From NCBI RefSeq assembly GCF_000284295.1, contig NC_017093.1:3968001-4032000 (forward strand): 64,000 nt of DNA, read 5' to 3'. The stretch comes from Actinoplanes missouriensis 431 (GTDB lineage Bacteria > Actinomycetota > Actinomycetes > Mycobacteriales > Micromonosporaceae). Each line of letters starts with the position of its first letter. Within the stretch, counting starts at the first letter, position 1. The translations under genes and the position numbers were made by a program. This document shows, one piece after another, positions 33,194-42,110 of this stretch. The notes below the pieces were generated by a model, which was given only the letters and a program-made list of their open reading frames with translations, was not told where the DNA came from and ran no database searches.

Positions 33194-34170
33194 TTGCCCT
33201 CGATCGGCAGGCCGGGTGGGTTCACCTCAGCGGCGGTGACACCCTCGTTCGTGAGGTTCCACCGCTGAAGGATCTTCGTGTAGTCCCCGGACGCGATCAG
33301 CTTGTCGAGCGCCGCCGCGTACGCCTTGACCAGCCCGTTGTCCTTCTTGGTGGTCAACGCGATGAGCCCTTGCAGGCCGGCGCCCGCGCCGGAGTAGGTG
33401 CCGACGATCTCGGTCTGCCCGGTGGTCGCGACGTGGTAGGCAGCCGACGGGTTCGGGCCCAGGTAGAGGTCGATCTGCCCCGAGCCGAGCGCCAGATAGG
33501 TCGCCTGGTTGGTCTGGTAGTACTTGATCTCCACCGGCGCGAGGCCCGCCTTCTTCACCTCGTCCGCCCACTCGACCAGGATCTTCTCCTGATTGGTCCC
33601 GGAGCCGACCGCGACCTTCTTGCCGGCGATGTCGGCGGGCTTCGTGACGGTCAGCCCGGAGCCCTTCTTGGCGAGCCAGCCCAGGTCGTCCTTGCGGTAG
33701 CTGACGAAGTCGTACTTGAGTTTGCGCTCCTCGGTGACCGTGATGTTGGAGGCGCCGAGCTGGTACTTGCCCGAGTCCAGGCCGATGAACAGGTTCTCCC
33801 AGGAGGTGTTCTCCAGGACCGGTTCCAGGCCGAGGGTGCTGGCGATCGCGACCGCGATGTCCGGCTCGTTGCCGATCAGCGTCTTGTTGTCCGAGGCGGC
33901 GAACGCGAGCGGCGGGAATCCGGAGCCGGCCGCGCCGACGCCGATCACCAGCTTGCCGCTCTTCGCGACGTCGGGTGGCAGCAGCGCAGCGGCCGCGTCG
34001 TCCTTGGGTGGCGTGATCCGGTTCTGCTCCGGGCTGTCGTTGAACGTGACGGTGGTCGCGGCCGAGGCGTCACCGGCCGCGGGAACCACGGCCTGCTCCT
34101 CCTCGGGCGCGGCGCAGGCGGCAAGGCTCAAGGTCACAGCGGCAAGAGCCAAGACCCATCTGGTACGCAT
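33190..34170 (-). CDS. Polar amino acid ABC transporter substrate-binding lipoprotein
   Basis: A 326-residue type II periplasmic-binding protein (SBP_bac_3). The lipoprotein signal MRTRWVLALAAVTLSLAACA ends in a lipobox cysteine at residue 19. The binding domain starts near residue 72 with KLVIGVGAAGSGFPPLAFAA and includes GASNITVTEERKLKYDFV and VAVGSGTNQEKILVEW. It captures an amino acid-like solute outside the cell for the permease and ATPase encoded upstream. Confidence 0.93.
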   Translation of the reverse strand: MRTRWVLALAAVTLSLAACAAPEEEQAVVPAAGDASAATTVTFNDSPEQNRITPPKDDAAAALLPPDVAKSGKLVIGVGAAGSGFPPLAFAASDNKTLIGNEPDIAVAIASTLGLEPVLENTSWENLFIGLDSGKYQLGASNITVTEERKLKYDFVSYRKDDLGWLAKKGSGLTVTKPADIAGKKVAVGSGTNQEKILVEWADEVKKAGLAPVEIKYYQTNQATYLALGSGQIDLYLGPNPSAAYHVATTGQTEIVGTYSGAGAGLQGLIALTTKKDNGLVKAYAAALDKLIASGDYTKILQRWNLTNEGVTAAEVNPPGLPIEGK

Positions 34171-34185
34171 GAAAGAGCTCCGTTC

Positions 34186-35091
34186 TCAGGAAAGGACCTT
34201 GGACAGGAATGCCCGGGTCCGGTCGTGCCGTGGGTTGTCGAGTACCTGCGCGGGTGGTCCCTGCTCGACGATCTGGCCCTCGTCCATGAAGATCACGTTG
34301 TCGGCCGCCTCCCGGGCGAAGCCGATCTCGTGAGTCACCACGATCATCGTGGTGCCGGCACGGGCCAGGTCGCGCAGCACGTCGAGGACTTCGCCGACGA
34401 GCTCCGGGTCGAGCGCGGACGTCGGCTCGTCGAAGAGGATCAGCTGGGGTTCCAGGGCGAGGGCGCGCGCGATCGCCACCCGCTGCTGTTGACCGCCGGA
34501 GAGCTGCCGAGGGTATGCGTCCGACTTGTCGGACAGGCCCACTCGATCGAGCAGCTCACGGCTCCGCTCGTACACCAGGGATTTGGGTCTGCCCTGTGCG
34601 GAGACGGGCGCCTCGGCGACGTTCTCGAGCGCGGTCAGATGCGGGAAGAGGTTGAAGTTCTGAAAGACGAAGCCGATCCCGGCCCGCTGCTTGAGGATCT
34701 GGCGTTCGCTCAGTTCGTGAAGCTTGCTGCCCGACTGGCGATACCCGATCAACTCGCCGCCGACCCGGACGAGTCCACGATCGACTTTCTCAAGATGATT
34801 GATCGAGCGCAGCAACGTTGACTTGCCGGATCCGGACGGCCCGAGGATGACGGTGACGGTCCCGGCAAGTGCAGTCAGGTCAACACCACGCAACACGTGC
34901 AGTGAGCCGAACGACTTGTGAACACCGGTCACTTCAACAACGGGTCTGCTCAACCCGTCAACGCGACTCAACCCGTCAACGCGACTCGACACGTCAACGC
35001 GACTCGACACGTCAACGCGACTCGACACGTCAACGCGACTCAATCCGTCAACATGCGCGTCGGGGCTGGTCAGCTTGTCGATGTTGGTCAT
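34186..35091 (-). CDS. Polar amino acid ABC transporter ATPase with repeat-expanded N-terminus
   Basis: A 301-residue GlnQ/HisP-type ATPase. Walker A is GPSGSGKST (84-92), the Q-loop FVFQNFNLFPHLTALENV, the signature LSGGQQQRVAIARAL and Walker B LILFDEPTSALDPE. The ATPase proper begins only at PVVEVTGVHKSFG (residue 50). Residues 14-49 are six 6-residue repeats (VDGLSR or VDVSSR) encoded by 18-bp units. The ATG at 35091 overlaps the permease stop (ATGA), so the repeats are very probably translated. GlnQ-like proteins normally lack this tail. Confidence 0.93.
   Translation of the reverse strand: MTNIDKLTSPDAHVDGLSRVDVSSRVDVSSRVDVSSRVDGLSRVDGLSRPVVEVTGVHKSFGSLHVLRGVDLTALAGTVTVILGPSGSGKSTLLRSINHLEKVDRGLVRVGGELIGYRQSGSKLHELSERQILKQRAGIGFVFQNFNLFPHLTALENVAEAPVSAQGRPKSLVYERSRELLDRVGLSDKSDAYPRQLSGGQQQRVAIARALALEPQLILFDEPTSALDPELVGEVLDVLRDLARAGTTMIVVTHEIGFAREAADNVIFMDEGQIVEQGPPAQVLDNPRHDRTRAFLSKVLS
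34945..35052. repeat. 18-bp coding minisatellite in ABC ATPase (6 units)
   Basis: Six in-frame 18-bp units with GTCAAC at 34957, 34975, 34993, 35011, 35029 and 35047, exactly 18 bp apart. On the minus strand the units read GTTGACGTGTCGAGTCGC or close variants. They encode VDVSSR or VDGLSR. Confidence 0.95.
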
Positions 35092-36011
35092 CGGGACAGC
35101 ACCGCCTTGAGCCGCTGGAACGGGGTGGGCGGGAGCGTTCGCACGGCGCCTCGGGCGAAGTAGCGCTCGGTGTAGTACTGCAGGATCGACAGGGCGGCCG
35201 TGAGGATCACGTACCAGACCGTGGCGACCATGAGCAGCGGCACGACACGGCCGCTGCGTCCGTAGATGACCTGGACTTGATAGAACAGCTCGCCGATCGC
35301 CAGGACGTACACGATTGACGTGCTTTTCAACAGGTTGACCAGGAGGTTCGCGGCGTTGGGGAGGATCGCGCGCATCGCCTGCGGGACCACGATCGTGAAG
35401 AACTGGCGGCGCTTCGGGATGCCCAGCGCGGCGGCGGCCTCGTGCTGACCCTGATCGACCGAGAGCAGGCCGGCCCGGATGATCTCGCCGGCGAAGGCGG
35501 CCTCGTGCAGGGCCAATCCCAGCAGCGCCGCGCCGAACGGGCTGATCAGGTCGGCCGTGGCGAACGACCAGCCCGGCCCGAACGGGATGCCGATCTGCAG
35601 CCGGTCGTAGAGGTACCCGAGGTTCGCCCAGAACAGCAGCTGCACGAGCAGCGGCACGCTGCGGAACACCCAGATGTAACCCCAGCTGACCGTGGAGAGC
35701 ACCGGATTCTTCGACAGCCGCATCGCCGCGAGCGGAATGCCGCCGAGGAAACCGAGGATCGCGCCGGCGACGGTCAGCTGCAGCGTGACCAGCAGCGCCT
35801 CCATCACCGACTTCTCCAGGAAGTATCCGGCGAAGGTGCTCCAGTCCCAGCCGGGGTTGGTGGCCAGGCCGTGCACGAACTGGGCGAGCAGCACGACAAC
35901 CAGTGCGGTGCCGGCCCACCGCCACCGGTGGCGGGCCGGCACCACGGTCAGGATGTCGTCGTCGGCCGGTGGGCCGGCGTTCTTGGGCTGGATGGGAGTC
36001 AGGACACTCAC
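35088..36011 (-). CDS. Polar amino acid ABC transporter permease
   Basis: A 307-residue HisM/GlnP-type permease. It has a cytoplasmic N-terminal tail and five to six membrane segments. The EAA-loop is EAAAALGIPKRRQFFTIVVP, which contacts the ATPase. The N-terminal block WSTFAGYFLEKSVMEALLVTLQL is typical for this class. GTG 36011 has GGAGGTCCTC upstream. It is first in a four-gene operon (permease, ATPase, binding protein, acetyltransferase). The single permease probably works as a homodimer. Confidence 0.93.
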   Translation of the reverse strand: MSVLTPIQPKNAGPPADDDILTVVPARHRWRWAGTALVVVLLAQFVHGLATNPGWDWSTFAGYFLEKSVMEALLVTLQLTVAGAILGFLGGIPLAAMRLSKNPVLSTVSWGYIWVFRSVPLLVQLLFWANLGYLYDRLQIGIPFGPGWSFATADLISPFGAALLGLALHEAAFAGEIIRAGLLSVDQGQHEAAAALGIPKRRQFFTIVVPQAMRAILPNAANLLVNLLKSTSIVYVLAIGELFYQVQVIYGRSGRVVPLLMVATVWYVILTAALSILQYYTERYFARGAVRTLPPTPFQRLKAVLSR

Positions 36012-36107
36012 GAGGACCTCCGTGGTTCAGTGCCGCAACGCTAAGCAGCGCCGGGCATTACCCACAAGTCCTACCGGGTGTATATGTTTAAAGAGGTGGT
36101 TACACGG

Positions 36108-37160
36108 TCACGCCTTCTTCACGACCACCTTCGTGCCGGAGGCCTTCACCGTGTACGCCGTGGTCTTCCGGGTCCACGGATTCGTCGCCTGCACCTTGAC
36201 GCCACCGGTGACGTTGCTGACCTTGACGGCCACCGCGGCGGACCGGTTGTGGGCGGTGACGTTCTTGCGGATCACCGTACGCAGGGCGGTGACCTTGACC
36301 TTCTTGCCCTTGGCGGCCTTGCGGGCGGCGGTCGCGCCGGAATTCGCCACGGTGCGCACCACGGCGTCCATGCTCAGGTACGCCACACCCGTCGCCAGCG
36401 CCGCCGAGCCGATCGTCGCCGACGCGGCCGGCAGTGTCACCGCCTGCGGCCCGTACGCGTAGGCGAGCGTCACCTCGGACGCCCCGTCCTCGCCCTCCAA
36501 CTCGGCGTGCGCCCCGGTCAGCGCCCCGGTGGCGTCGACGTTGAGCGTGACGAACGCGCCCTCCTGGTCGACCGCCGTGTAGTCGGCCGTCCCGTCGGCG
36601 TGGGCGACCCGGGTGGCCGCGTCGGTGAACTCGGCGGCCACGCTCTGCGGGCTCTGCGCGTTCTCCGCCACGTGCGCGGCCAGCGTCAGTTTCGGGTCAG
36701 CGGTGAACGCGTACTTCACCGCCGTCCGTTTCATCATCTTCAGCGCGGCCACCTGCTCGGGGTCGCCGACCGACTCGTAGACGCCCCGGCCGGCGGCGGC
36801 GAACGTGGTCACCGACCCGTACCCGGCGGTGGTGAACGTGTCGGTGAAAAGGCCCTTGATCGGGTCGACCACGGTGGTCGACGTGCCGCTGAACGAGCCG
36901 ATCGTGCCCGGGGCGTCGACCGCGTACTTCTGGTCGGCCCGCCATCCGCCCGCGCCGGCCGTGGTGGAGGCTGCAGCCACCTGCTTCATGGCCGCGGCCA
37001 TCTCGGCGGCGCTCAACGTCGTGGTCGTGTCGGCGGCGCCCGAAGCCGTGGCGGCGACCGGGGACTGCGGAGACGCGTGCGCGGCGCTCGGGGCCACGAT
37101 CAGGCCGGCGGCGACCGAGGCGGCGGCGAGCAGGACGGCGGGCCGGGTGAGAACGGGCAT
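36108..37160 (-). CDS. Secreted protein, hypothetical
   Basis: A 350-residue exported protein. The signal peptide MPVLTRPAVLLAAASVAAGL ends near AHA at residue 28. The mature part has a LolA/LppX-like composition: alternating strands with TVVDPIKGLFTDTF, AAGRGVYESVGDPEQVAALK and HADGTADYTAVDQEGAFVTL, then a basic C-terminus (AAKGKKVKVTALRTVIRKN) that may bind the cell wall or anionic polymers. No catalytic motif is seen. ATG 37160 has GAGGTTG upstream; the longer open frame lacks a signal-like start. Confidence 0.75.
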   Translation of the reverse strand: MPVLTRPAVLLAAASVAAGLIVAPSAAHASPQSPVAATASGAADTTTTLSAAEMAAAMKQVAAASTTAGAGGWRADQKYAVDAPGTIGSFSGTSTTVVDPIKGLFTDTFTTAGYGSVTTFAAAGRGVYESVGDPEQVAALKMMKRTAVKYAFTADPKLTLAAHVAENAQSPQSVAAEFTDAATRVAHADGTADYTAVDQEGAFVTLNVDATGALTGAHAELEGEDGASEVTLAYAYGPQAVTLPAASATIGSAALATGVAYLSMDAVVRTVANSGATAARKAAKGKKVKVTALRTVIRKNVTAHNRSAAVAVKVSNVTGGVKVQATNPWTRKTTAYTVKASGTKVVVKKA

Positions 37161-37233
37161 GCGGCAACCTCGGGCGTCGACGGGTTCAGGCGCCGCAGTG
37201 ATCGGCTGCCGAGCGGGCGAGGTGAGGGATTCG

Positions 37234-37455
37234 TCAGAAGCCGCCGCCGGTGAAGCCGGAGTCACCTCCGCCCCGGGTGTCGTCGGTGTTCATGATGTTC
37301 CGGGCCCAGGTGTCGTCCGGGCGTTTCCCGCCGCGGGTCGGCGGCGGGGTGCCCGGTGCCCGGCGGCTGCGGCGCAGATCGCGGGCGAACAGCAGGATGA
37401 TCACGAGAATCGTCACGATGGCCGCGGCCAGGGCGGCCCAGAGAAGCCACTGCAC
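37234..37455 (-). CDS. Small single-pass membrane protein, hypothetical
   Basis: A 73-residue protein with one N-terminal membrane span (WLLWAALAAAIVTILVIILL), a basic stop-transfer patch (RDLRRSRR) and a Gly-rich C-terminal tail ending GGGDSGFTGGGF. The GTG start at 37455 follows CGAGGGC. It lies 73 bp upstream of the secreted protein gene on the same strand and could be cotranscribed. No family was recognised. Confidence 0.65.
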   Translation of the reverse strand: MQWLLWAALAAAIVTILVIILLFARDLRRSRRAPGTPPPTRGGKRPDDTWARNIMNTDDTRGGGDSGFTGGGF

Positions 37456-37499
37456 GCCCTCGACGGTAGAAACCGTCCGCCACGGGTAATCAGCTGATC

Positions 37500-37691
37500 A
37501 TGAGCGATCTCAACCCTGACAACTTTGCCGAGTTCACCACGCAGGACGGGCCGGGTTCGCCGGAGAGCGACGAGGAGCGACTCAGCCCTCCGCCGGAGCA
37601 GGAGGCGCACGGCGGCAGCATGGCGCCGGGTCTGGTCGACGACACCGGCGCCCGTACCGCCGAGGACTTCCCGGGCGAACGCGACCTGTAG
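37500..37691 (+). CDS. Small acidic protein, hypothetical
   Basis: A 63-residue, strongly acidic, Pro/Gly/Ser-rich reading frame (MSDLNPDNFAEFTTQDGPGS at the start, EDFPGERDL at the end) that is probably disordered. Third codon positions are GC-rich as in real genes. No clear ribosome site precedes ATG 37500. It is divergent from the small membrane protein with a 44-bp gap. Function unknown. Confidence 0.5.
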   Translation: MSDLNPDNFAEFTTQDGPGSPESDEERLSPPPEQEAHGGSMAPGLVDDTGARTAEDFPGERDL

Positions 37692-37855
37692 GACCGTCTC
37701 GGGAGGGGAGCCGGGCTGCGACGTGCGGGCGGACGACATCGGGACCGCGCCTCGCCCCGGCCCTCCTTCTCGACACGGGGCCCGATCCTGCGTTCGTGTC
37801 GGGCGGCCACCCCAGAAGATCGATCATCCCCGAATCGGCTGCCGTTGATGAGGGT

Positions 37856-38182
37856 ATGGCAGGCTTCATGGGCTTCATGGGGTGGATCAATCTGGTCATG
37901 TCACTGATCGGCGCGTGCTCGTTGTGCCTCGGCATCCGGGCGTTGGCCACGGGCAAGCTGCCGCGACGGCTGTCGGAGCAGTACAGAGACCCCGTCGCCG
38001 GGGGCAGGTACCTGGTCGGCTTCGGACTGTTCTGCCTGTTGCAGGTCGTCGGCTACCTCGGGGTCGAGTTCGGTCTCTTCGGCAGCCTCGTCCGAGGGGC
38101 GATCGTCGTGCTGGCCTTCGTCCTCGCCGCCGTCACGGTCCTTCTCCACCGGCGCCGTCGCGATGTGACATCGAGGCCGTGA
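37856..38182 (+). CDS. Small three-span membrane protein, hypothetical
   Basis: A 108-residue protein with three hydrophobic segments: about residues 5-27 (GWINLVMSLIGACSLCLGI), 51-68 and 76-97, with a basic C-terminal tail HRRRRDVTSRP. The start is ATG 37856 after GATGAGGGT; the frame is open to GTG 37796. No family was recognised. A strong hairpin follows at 38241. Confidence 0.65.
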   Translation: MAGFMGFMGWINLVMSLIGACSLCLGIRALATGKLPRRLSEQYRDPVAGGRYLVGFGLFCLLQVVGYLGVEFGLFGSLVRGAIVVLAFVLAAVTVLLHRRRRDVTSRP

Positions 38183-38240
38183 CACGCCAGGCAGGCGGAT
38201 GCCCTGTTGCGCGCTGACGGGCCGGGCGCCACGCCGGCCG

Positions 38241-38269
38241 GTCGACGGCCGCCGGTGCCGGCCGTCGAC
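38241..38269. terminator. Bidirectional terminator between convergent genes
   Basis: A perfect 11-bp stem, GTCGACGGCCG (38241-38251) with CGGCCGTCGAC (38259-38269), and a 7-base loop. It lies between the small membrane gene (ends 38182) and the methyltransferase (ends 38296). Confidence 0.75.
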
Positions 38270-38295
38270 GTCGCGCCGTGGCTACGCCCGGATGT

Positions 38296-39096
38296 TCACC
38301 GCTTGCGGCCGACCGCGCCGTACTCGTCGACGGCGCGTGCCTCGTCGCCGGTGGCGCCCGCGTCCGGGCGCCACTCGGCGCACGGCACCAGACCCGGCTC
38401 GAGCACCTCCAGGCCCTCCAGGAAGCGGCTGATCTGGTCCGGGTGGCGCAGGTTGTAGCTGAGCGGCGCGTTCGCGTTCCACACCCCGATGGCTTCCTCG
38501 AACGCCGGCCCGTCGATCACGTTGGTGCCGTCCGCGGTGACCAGGTAGCTGCCGGAGGGGAGCCCGTCGAGCAGCGCGCGGACGATCGAGACTGCCTGGT
38601 CCAGGTCGGGCACGTGTCCGAGAATGTTCATCAGGATCAGGCCGACCGGCTGGTCCAGGTCGAGGGTGCCGCGGGCCGCCTCGAGGATCGCGCGCGGGTC
38701 GTGGAGGCTGGCGTCGACGTACTCGGTGCGGCCCTCGGCCGTGCCGGTCAGCAGGGCCCGCGCGTGGACGAGGACCAGCGGGTCGTTGTCCACGTAGACG
38801 ATCTTGCAGTCGGCGGCGGCGGCCTGCGCCACCTGGTGGGTGTTCTCCGCGGTCGGCATGCCGGTGCCGATGTCCAGGAACTGCTTGACGCCCTTGTCGG
38901 TGACCAGGTGGGTGACGGCCCGCTTCAGGAACGCCCGGGACTGCCGGGCCACCACCGCGATGTCCGGGTACAGGTTCGCGAAGTCGTCACCGACCTGCCG
39001 GTCCACCTGGTAGTTGTCCTTGCCGCCCAGCCAGTAGTTCCACACCCGTGCGGAGTGCGGGACTGAGGTGTCGAGCTTGGCGTCGTTGTCGGTCAT
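38296..39096 (-). CDS. SAM-dependent methyltransferase (DUF574/Methyltransf_19)
   Basis: A 266-residue protein of the actinobacterial methyltransferase family PF04672. Family landmarks: PHSARVWNYWLGGKDNYQVD near residues 13-32, ARQSRAFLKRAVTHL near 50, QFLDIGTGMPTAENTHQVAQ (SAM motif I) near 72, and IVYVDNDPLVLVHARALL (motif II) near 98. Such genes are numerous in streptomycetes and relatives; substrates are unknown. Start ATG 39096. Confidence 0.92.
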   Translation of the reverse strand: MTDNDAKLDTSVPHSARVWNYWLGGKDNYQVDRQVGDDFANLYPDIAVVARQSRAFLKRAVTHLVTDKGVKQFLDIGTGMPTAENTHQVAQAAAADCKIVYVDNDPLVLVHARALLTGTAEGRTEYVDASLHDPRAILEAARGTLDLDQPVGLILMNILGHVPDLDQAVSIVRALLDGLPSGSYLVTADGTNVIDGPAFEEAIGVWNANAPLSYNLRHPDQISRFLEGLEVLEPGLVPCAEWRPDAGATGDEARAVDEYGAVGRKR

Positions 39097-39193
39097 CTCC
39101 GGCTCCCTGGACGTCGGTGACGCAGAGCATAGCCGGGTCCGATAAGGACAGTGGTGCCAGTCGGTCTACCGGGGGAGAACGACCGCCTAGGCC

Positions 39194-40270
39194 CTACACC
39201 TCCGCGGTGAGGAGATCTTCGAGTACGGAGAGACCGCGCTGCTCCGCGGTGGCCCACGGGCTCAGTCCCGTCCCGAGATCACCGAGCGCCTCCTCGATCC
39301 GCTGCTCGTCCCGGTCGGCGAGGGCCTCCACGAGCAGTAGGGTCCGTTCGCGCGCCGTCCCCGCGTACCCCCGCCGCAGCTCGCCGATCGCCCGGCGCAA
39401 GCCGGCCCCGGCCTCCGGTTCGGCGGCGACCAGCGCGGCCAGGAAGAACCGCCCGATCTCCACCTCGGCGTCCCACCGGCGTAGCAGCCGGGGGAGACCC
39501 GCCATGACGGCCTGCCGGGCCGCGACCGCGTCCGGGGACTCCTCGAGCGGCCGTCCGAAGGCGTGCTCGCGGTCGGCGGTCGAGCAGAGGTACCGCCGCC
39601 CGACCGTGGAGATCATGAAAAGGTCGAGATAGACCCAGGCGCGGGCCTGGTCGCCGAGACGCTCGTCGAGGGCCAGGGCGACGAAGTCCGGCACCGTCCC
39701 GGCGGTGTGGGCGTAGACCGTGCCCTGATGCATGGCCGCGTTGAACAGCTCGCCGAGCAGGTCGCCGGAGTCGGCCGGCTCGTCGTCGTCCTCCTCCCAC
39801 GGCTCGTCGTCACCGGCCAGCGCCTCCATGATCGCTGCCAGCTCGGCCGCCTCGTCCGGCGTCTCCCGGTAGGCGAGCGGCGCCGGCGGTACGACGGTGG
39901 GGCCCGGCGGGACGACGGCCGGTCGCCGGCGGGCGGCCTCGTCGGCGCTGAGCTCGTGCACCAGTCCTTCGCGGTTGAAGAACCGGGACAGACCCTCGAT
40001 CTTGCCGCCGCCCGGACCGGCCGTCACGCCGCCGTGGTGGCGGGCGATCTGACGGACCGCGGCCGTCTCGGCGCCGGCGGGGGCCGGCTCGGTGGTGACC
40101 ACGCTGTAGACGTCCCACCAGCCGGCGAACTCGGGCCGATGGGTGTCGGTGCTGAAGTGCCCGACGGCGCGGACCGCGACCAGCCAGTGCCCGCGGTCCG
40201 CCAGCTGGTCGGCCACCGCGCGGGCGGCGGACTCGGTGGGCAGGGTCAGCGAGTACGAGGAGACCATCAT
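39194..40270 (-). CDS. Hypothetical protein with possible RraB-like N-terminal domain
   Basis: A 358-residue cytosolic protein. The N-terminal 100 residues (VSSYSLTLPTESAARAVADQ, HFSTDTHRPEFAGWWDVYSV) resemble the small alpha/beta RraB fold, an RNase E inhibitor fold, but this is a weak visual match. A Pro-rich linker and an acidic stretch (DDEPWEEDDDEPADSGD) follow, then a helical domain with PDFVALALDERLGDQARAWV and several Arg/Glu-rich helices. Start ATG 40270; TTG 40282 is also possible. Function unknown. Confidence 0.6.
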   Translation of the reverse strand: MMVSSYSLTLPTESAARAVADQLADRGHWLVAVRAVGHFSTDTHRPEFAGWWDVYSVVTTEPAPAGAETAAVRQIARHHGGVTAGPGGGKIEGLSRFFNREGLVHELSADEAARRRPAVVPPGPTVVPPAPLAYRETPDEAAELAAIMEALAGDDEPWEEDDDEPADSGDLLGELFNAAMHQGTVYAHTAGTVPDFVALALDERLGDQARAWVYLDLFMISTVGRRYLCSTADREHAFGRPLEESPDAVAARQAVMAGLPRLLRRWDAEVEIGRFFLAALVAAEPEAGAGLRRAIGELRRGYAGTARERTLLLVEALADRDEQRIEEALGDLGTGLSPWATAEQRGLSVLEDLLTAEV

Positions 40271-40289
40271 GATCGCATCCAAACACAGT

Positions 40290-40326
40290 GCGGGCGTGAC
40301 ACGTCCCCCGTCCGTGTCACGCCCGC
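40290..40326. terminator. Terminator downstream of the alpha-glucosidase gene
   Basis: A perfect 14-bp stem, GCGGGCGTGACACG (40290-40303) with CGTGTCACGCCCGC (40313-40326), and a 9-base loop. It lies 44 bp after the glucosidase stop and just upstream of the next minus-strand gene, separating the two transcripts. Confidence 0.8.
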
Positions 40327-40369
40327 GTTCTTCCCGCCCACCCCCACCGTCCTGGGGTGGCCGGAAGCC

Positions 40370-42049
40370 TCAGTCCTGGATGGACCACCAGACGGTGGTG
40401 TCCGGCGGCAGCACCACGTTGTCCGCGGTCCCGTCGAGGGCGCCGCTGGACAGCAGCAGCTCGCCGGGACGGCCGACCGCGACCGGCTGGCCGCTCATGT
40501 TGACCGTGCAGCGGAACACCGGCCGGCCCTCGACCGCCCGCTCGAACGCGAGCACCCCGTCCGGTGCCGGCACCCAGCGCAGGTTGTCGGTCGGGGCGAG
40601 CGCCGGCATGCCGCGGCGCACCGCGAGCGCGGCCCGGTACAGCTCCAGCGTCGAGCCGGGCACGCCCTCCTGCGCGGCGACGCTGAGCTGCGCCCACGAG
40701 TCCGGCTGCGGCAGCCAGCTGCCGCCGCCGTCGGGTCCGAAGCCGTACGGCGCCTCGGTCCCGCTCCACGGGATCGGCACCCGGCAGCCGTCGCGGTAAC
40801 CGTCCTGGCCGGTGGCGCGGTGGAACGCCGGGTCCTGGCGCACCTCCGGCGGCAGGTCCACGACCTCGGGCAGGCCGAGCTCCTCGCCCTGGTACAGGTA
40901 GGCGGAGCCGGGCAGCGCCAGCATCAGCGCGGACGCGGCGCGGGCCCGGCGCAGGCCGGCGACCGGGTCGACGGCGGTGGGGCGGCGACCGGCCACCTCA
41001 CCGTCACCGGTCTGCAGCAGCCGGTTGCTGTGCCGTACGACGTCGTGGTTGGAGAGCGTCCACGTGGTGGGGGCGCCCACGACCCGCATCGCCGCCAGCG
41101 AGTCGTCGATCATCTGCTGCTGGGCGGGGACGTTCCACGCCGTACCCAGATAGCTGAAGTTGAAGGCCTGGTGCAGCTCGTCGTCGCGGACGTAGTCGGC
41201 GACCCGGGCCAGGGTCGGCGCCCACGCCTCGGCCACGGCGATCCGCTCGCCCGGGTACTCGTCGAGGATCTTGCGCCACTCGCGGTAGATCTCGTGCACG
41301 CCGTCCCGGTCGAAGCAGGGGCTCTCGCCGACGCCCAGCAGGTGCCACTCGGCCGCGTGGCCGACGTCCGGCAGGCCGTCCTCCTTGACCAGGCCGTGCG
41401 CCACGTCCACCCGGAAGCCGTCGACGCCCAGGTCCAGCCAGAACCGCAGGATCGTCTTGAACTCGTCGCGGACCGCCGGGTGCTCCCAGTTGAAGTCCGG
41501 CTGCTCGGGGGCGAACAGGTGCAGGTACCACTCGCCGTCCTCGACGCGCGTCCACGCCGGGCCACCGAAGATCGACGGCCAGTCGTTCGGCGGCAGCTCG
41601 CCGTTCTCACCCTTGCCGGGGCGGAAGTGGTAGCGGTCGCGGAACGGCGAGCCGGGACCCTCGGCGATCGCCCGCTTGAACCACTCGTGCTGGTCGGAGG
41701 AGTGGTTCGGCACCAGGTCGACGATCACGCGCAGGTCGAGCTCGTGCGCGCCGGCGATCAGCTTCTCGGCGTCCGCGACGGTGCCGAAGATCGGGTCGAC
41801 CGTGCGGTAGTCGGAGACGTCGTAACCGGCGTCGGCCTGCGGGGACGAGTAGAAGGGGGAGAGCCAGACCGCGTCGACGCCCAGGTCCCGCAGGTACGGC
41901 AACCGGCTCAGGATGCCGGGCAGGTCGCCGATGCCGTCGCCGTTGGAGTCGGCGAAGCTGCGCGGGTAGATCTGGTAGATGACCGCGTTGCGCCACCAGG
42001 ATGCGGGCGGCGCCTCCACGGCGGGCGGTGCGATCAGTTGATCTGTCAT
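40370..42049 (-). CDS. GH13 alpha-glucosidase (oligo-1,6-glucosidase type)
   Basis: A 559-residue glycoside hydrolase family 13 enzyme with an N-terminal (beta/alpha)8 barrel and a C-terminal beta domain. The catalytic residues are Asp215 (GFRVDVAHG, nucleophile), Glu274 (AVAEAWAP, acid/base) and Asp336 (LSNHDVVRH). The first barrel motif is DLVPNHSSDQHEWF. No signal peptide is present, so it hydrolyses imported maltose or isomaltose oligosaccharides in the cytosol. It lies directly downstream of a LacI regulator with operator-like palindromes in the 82-bp gap. No sugar transporter is adjacent. Confidence 0.95.
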   Translation of the reverse strand: MTDQLIAPPAVEAPPASWWRNAVIYQIYPRSFADSNGDGIGDLPGILSRLPYLRDLGVDAVWLSPFYSSPQADAGYDVSDYRTVDPIFGTVADAEKLIAGAHELDLRVIVDLVPNHSSDQHEWFKRAIAEGPGSPFRDRYHFRPGKGENGELPPNDWPSIFGGPAWTRVEDGEWYLHLFAPEQPDFNWEHPAVRDEFKTILRFWLDLGVDGFRVDVAHGLVKEDGLPDVGHAAEWHLLGVGESPCFDRDGVHEIYREWRKILDEYPGERIAVAEAWAPTLARVADYVRDDELHQAFNFSYLGTAWNVPAQQQMIDDSLAAMRVVGAPTTWTLSNHDVVRHSNRLLQTGDGEVAGRRPTAVDPVAGLRRARAASALMLALPGSAYLYQGEELGLPEVVDLPPEVRQDPAFHRATGQDGYRDGCRVPIPWSGTEAPYGFGPDGGGSWLPQPDSWAQLSVAAQEGVPGSTLELYRAALAVRRGMPALAPTDNLRWVPAPDGVLAFERAVEGRPVFRCTVNMSGQPVAVGRPGELLLSSGALDGTADNVVLPPDTTVWWSIQD

Positions 42050-42072
42050 GACGACGAACGCTAGCAGGTTAC

Positions 42073-42084
42073 TAACACGTGTTA
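42073..42084. promoter_or_regulatory. TAACACGTGTTA palindrome, LacI-type operator
   Basis: A perfect 12-bp palindrome centred on CG, 24 bp upstream of the alpha-glucosidase ATG (42049). A central CG dyad within about 12-14 bp is the form LacI-family proteins bind, and a LacI gene lies immediately upstream. Confidence 0.65.
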
Positions 42085-42110
42085 CATAGCCGGACGGCTG
42101 CTTTCTTTCA

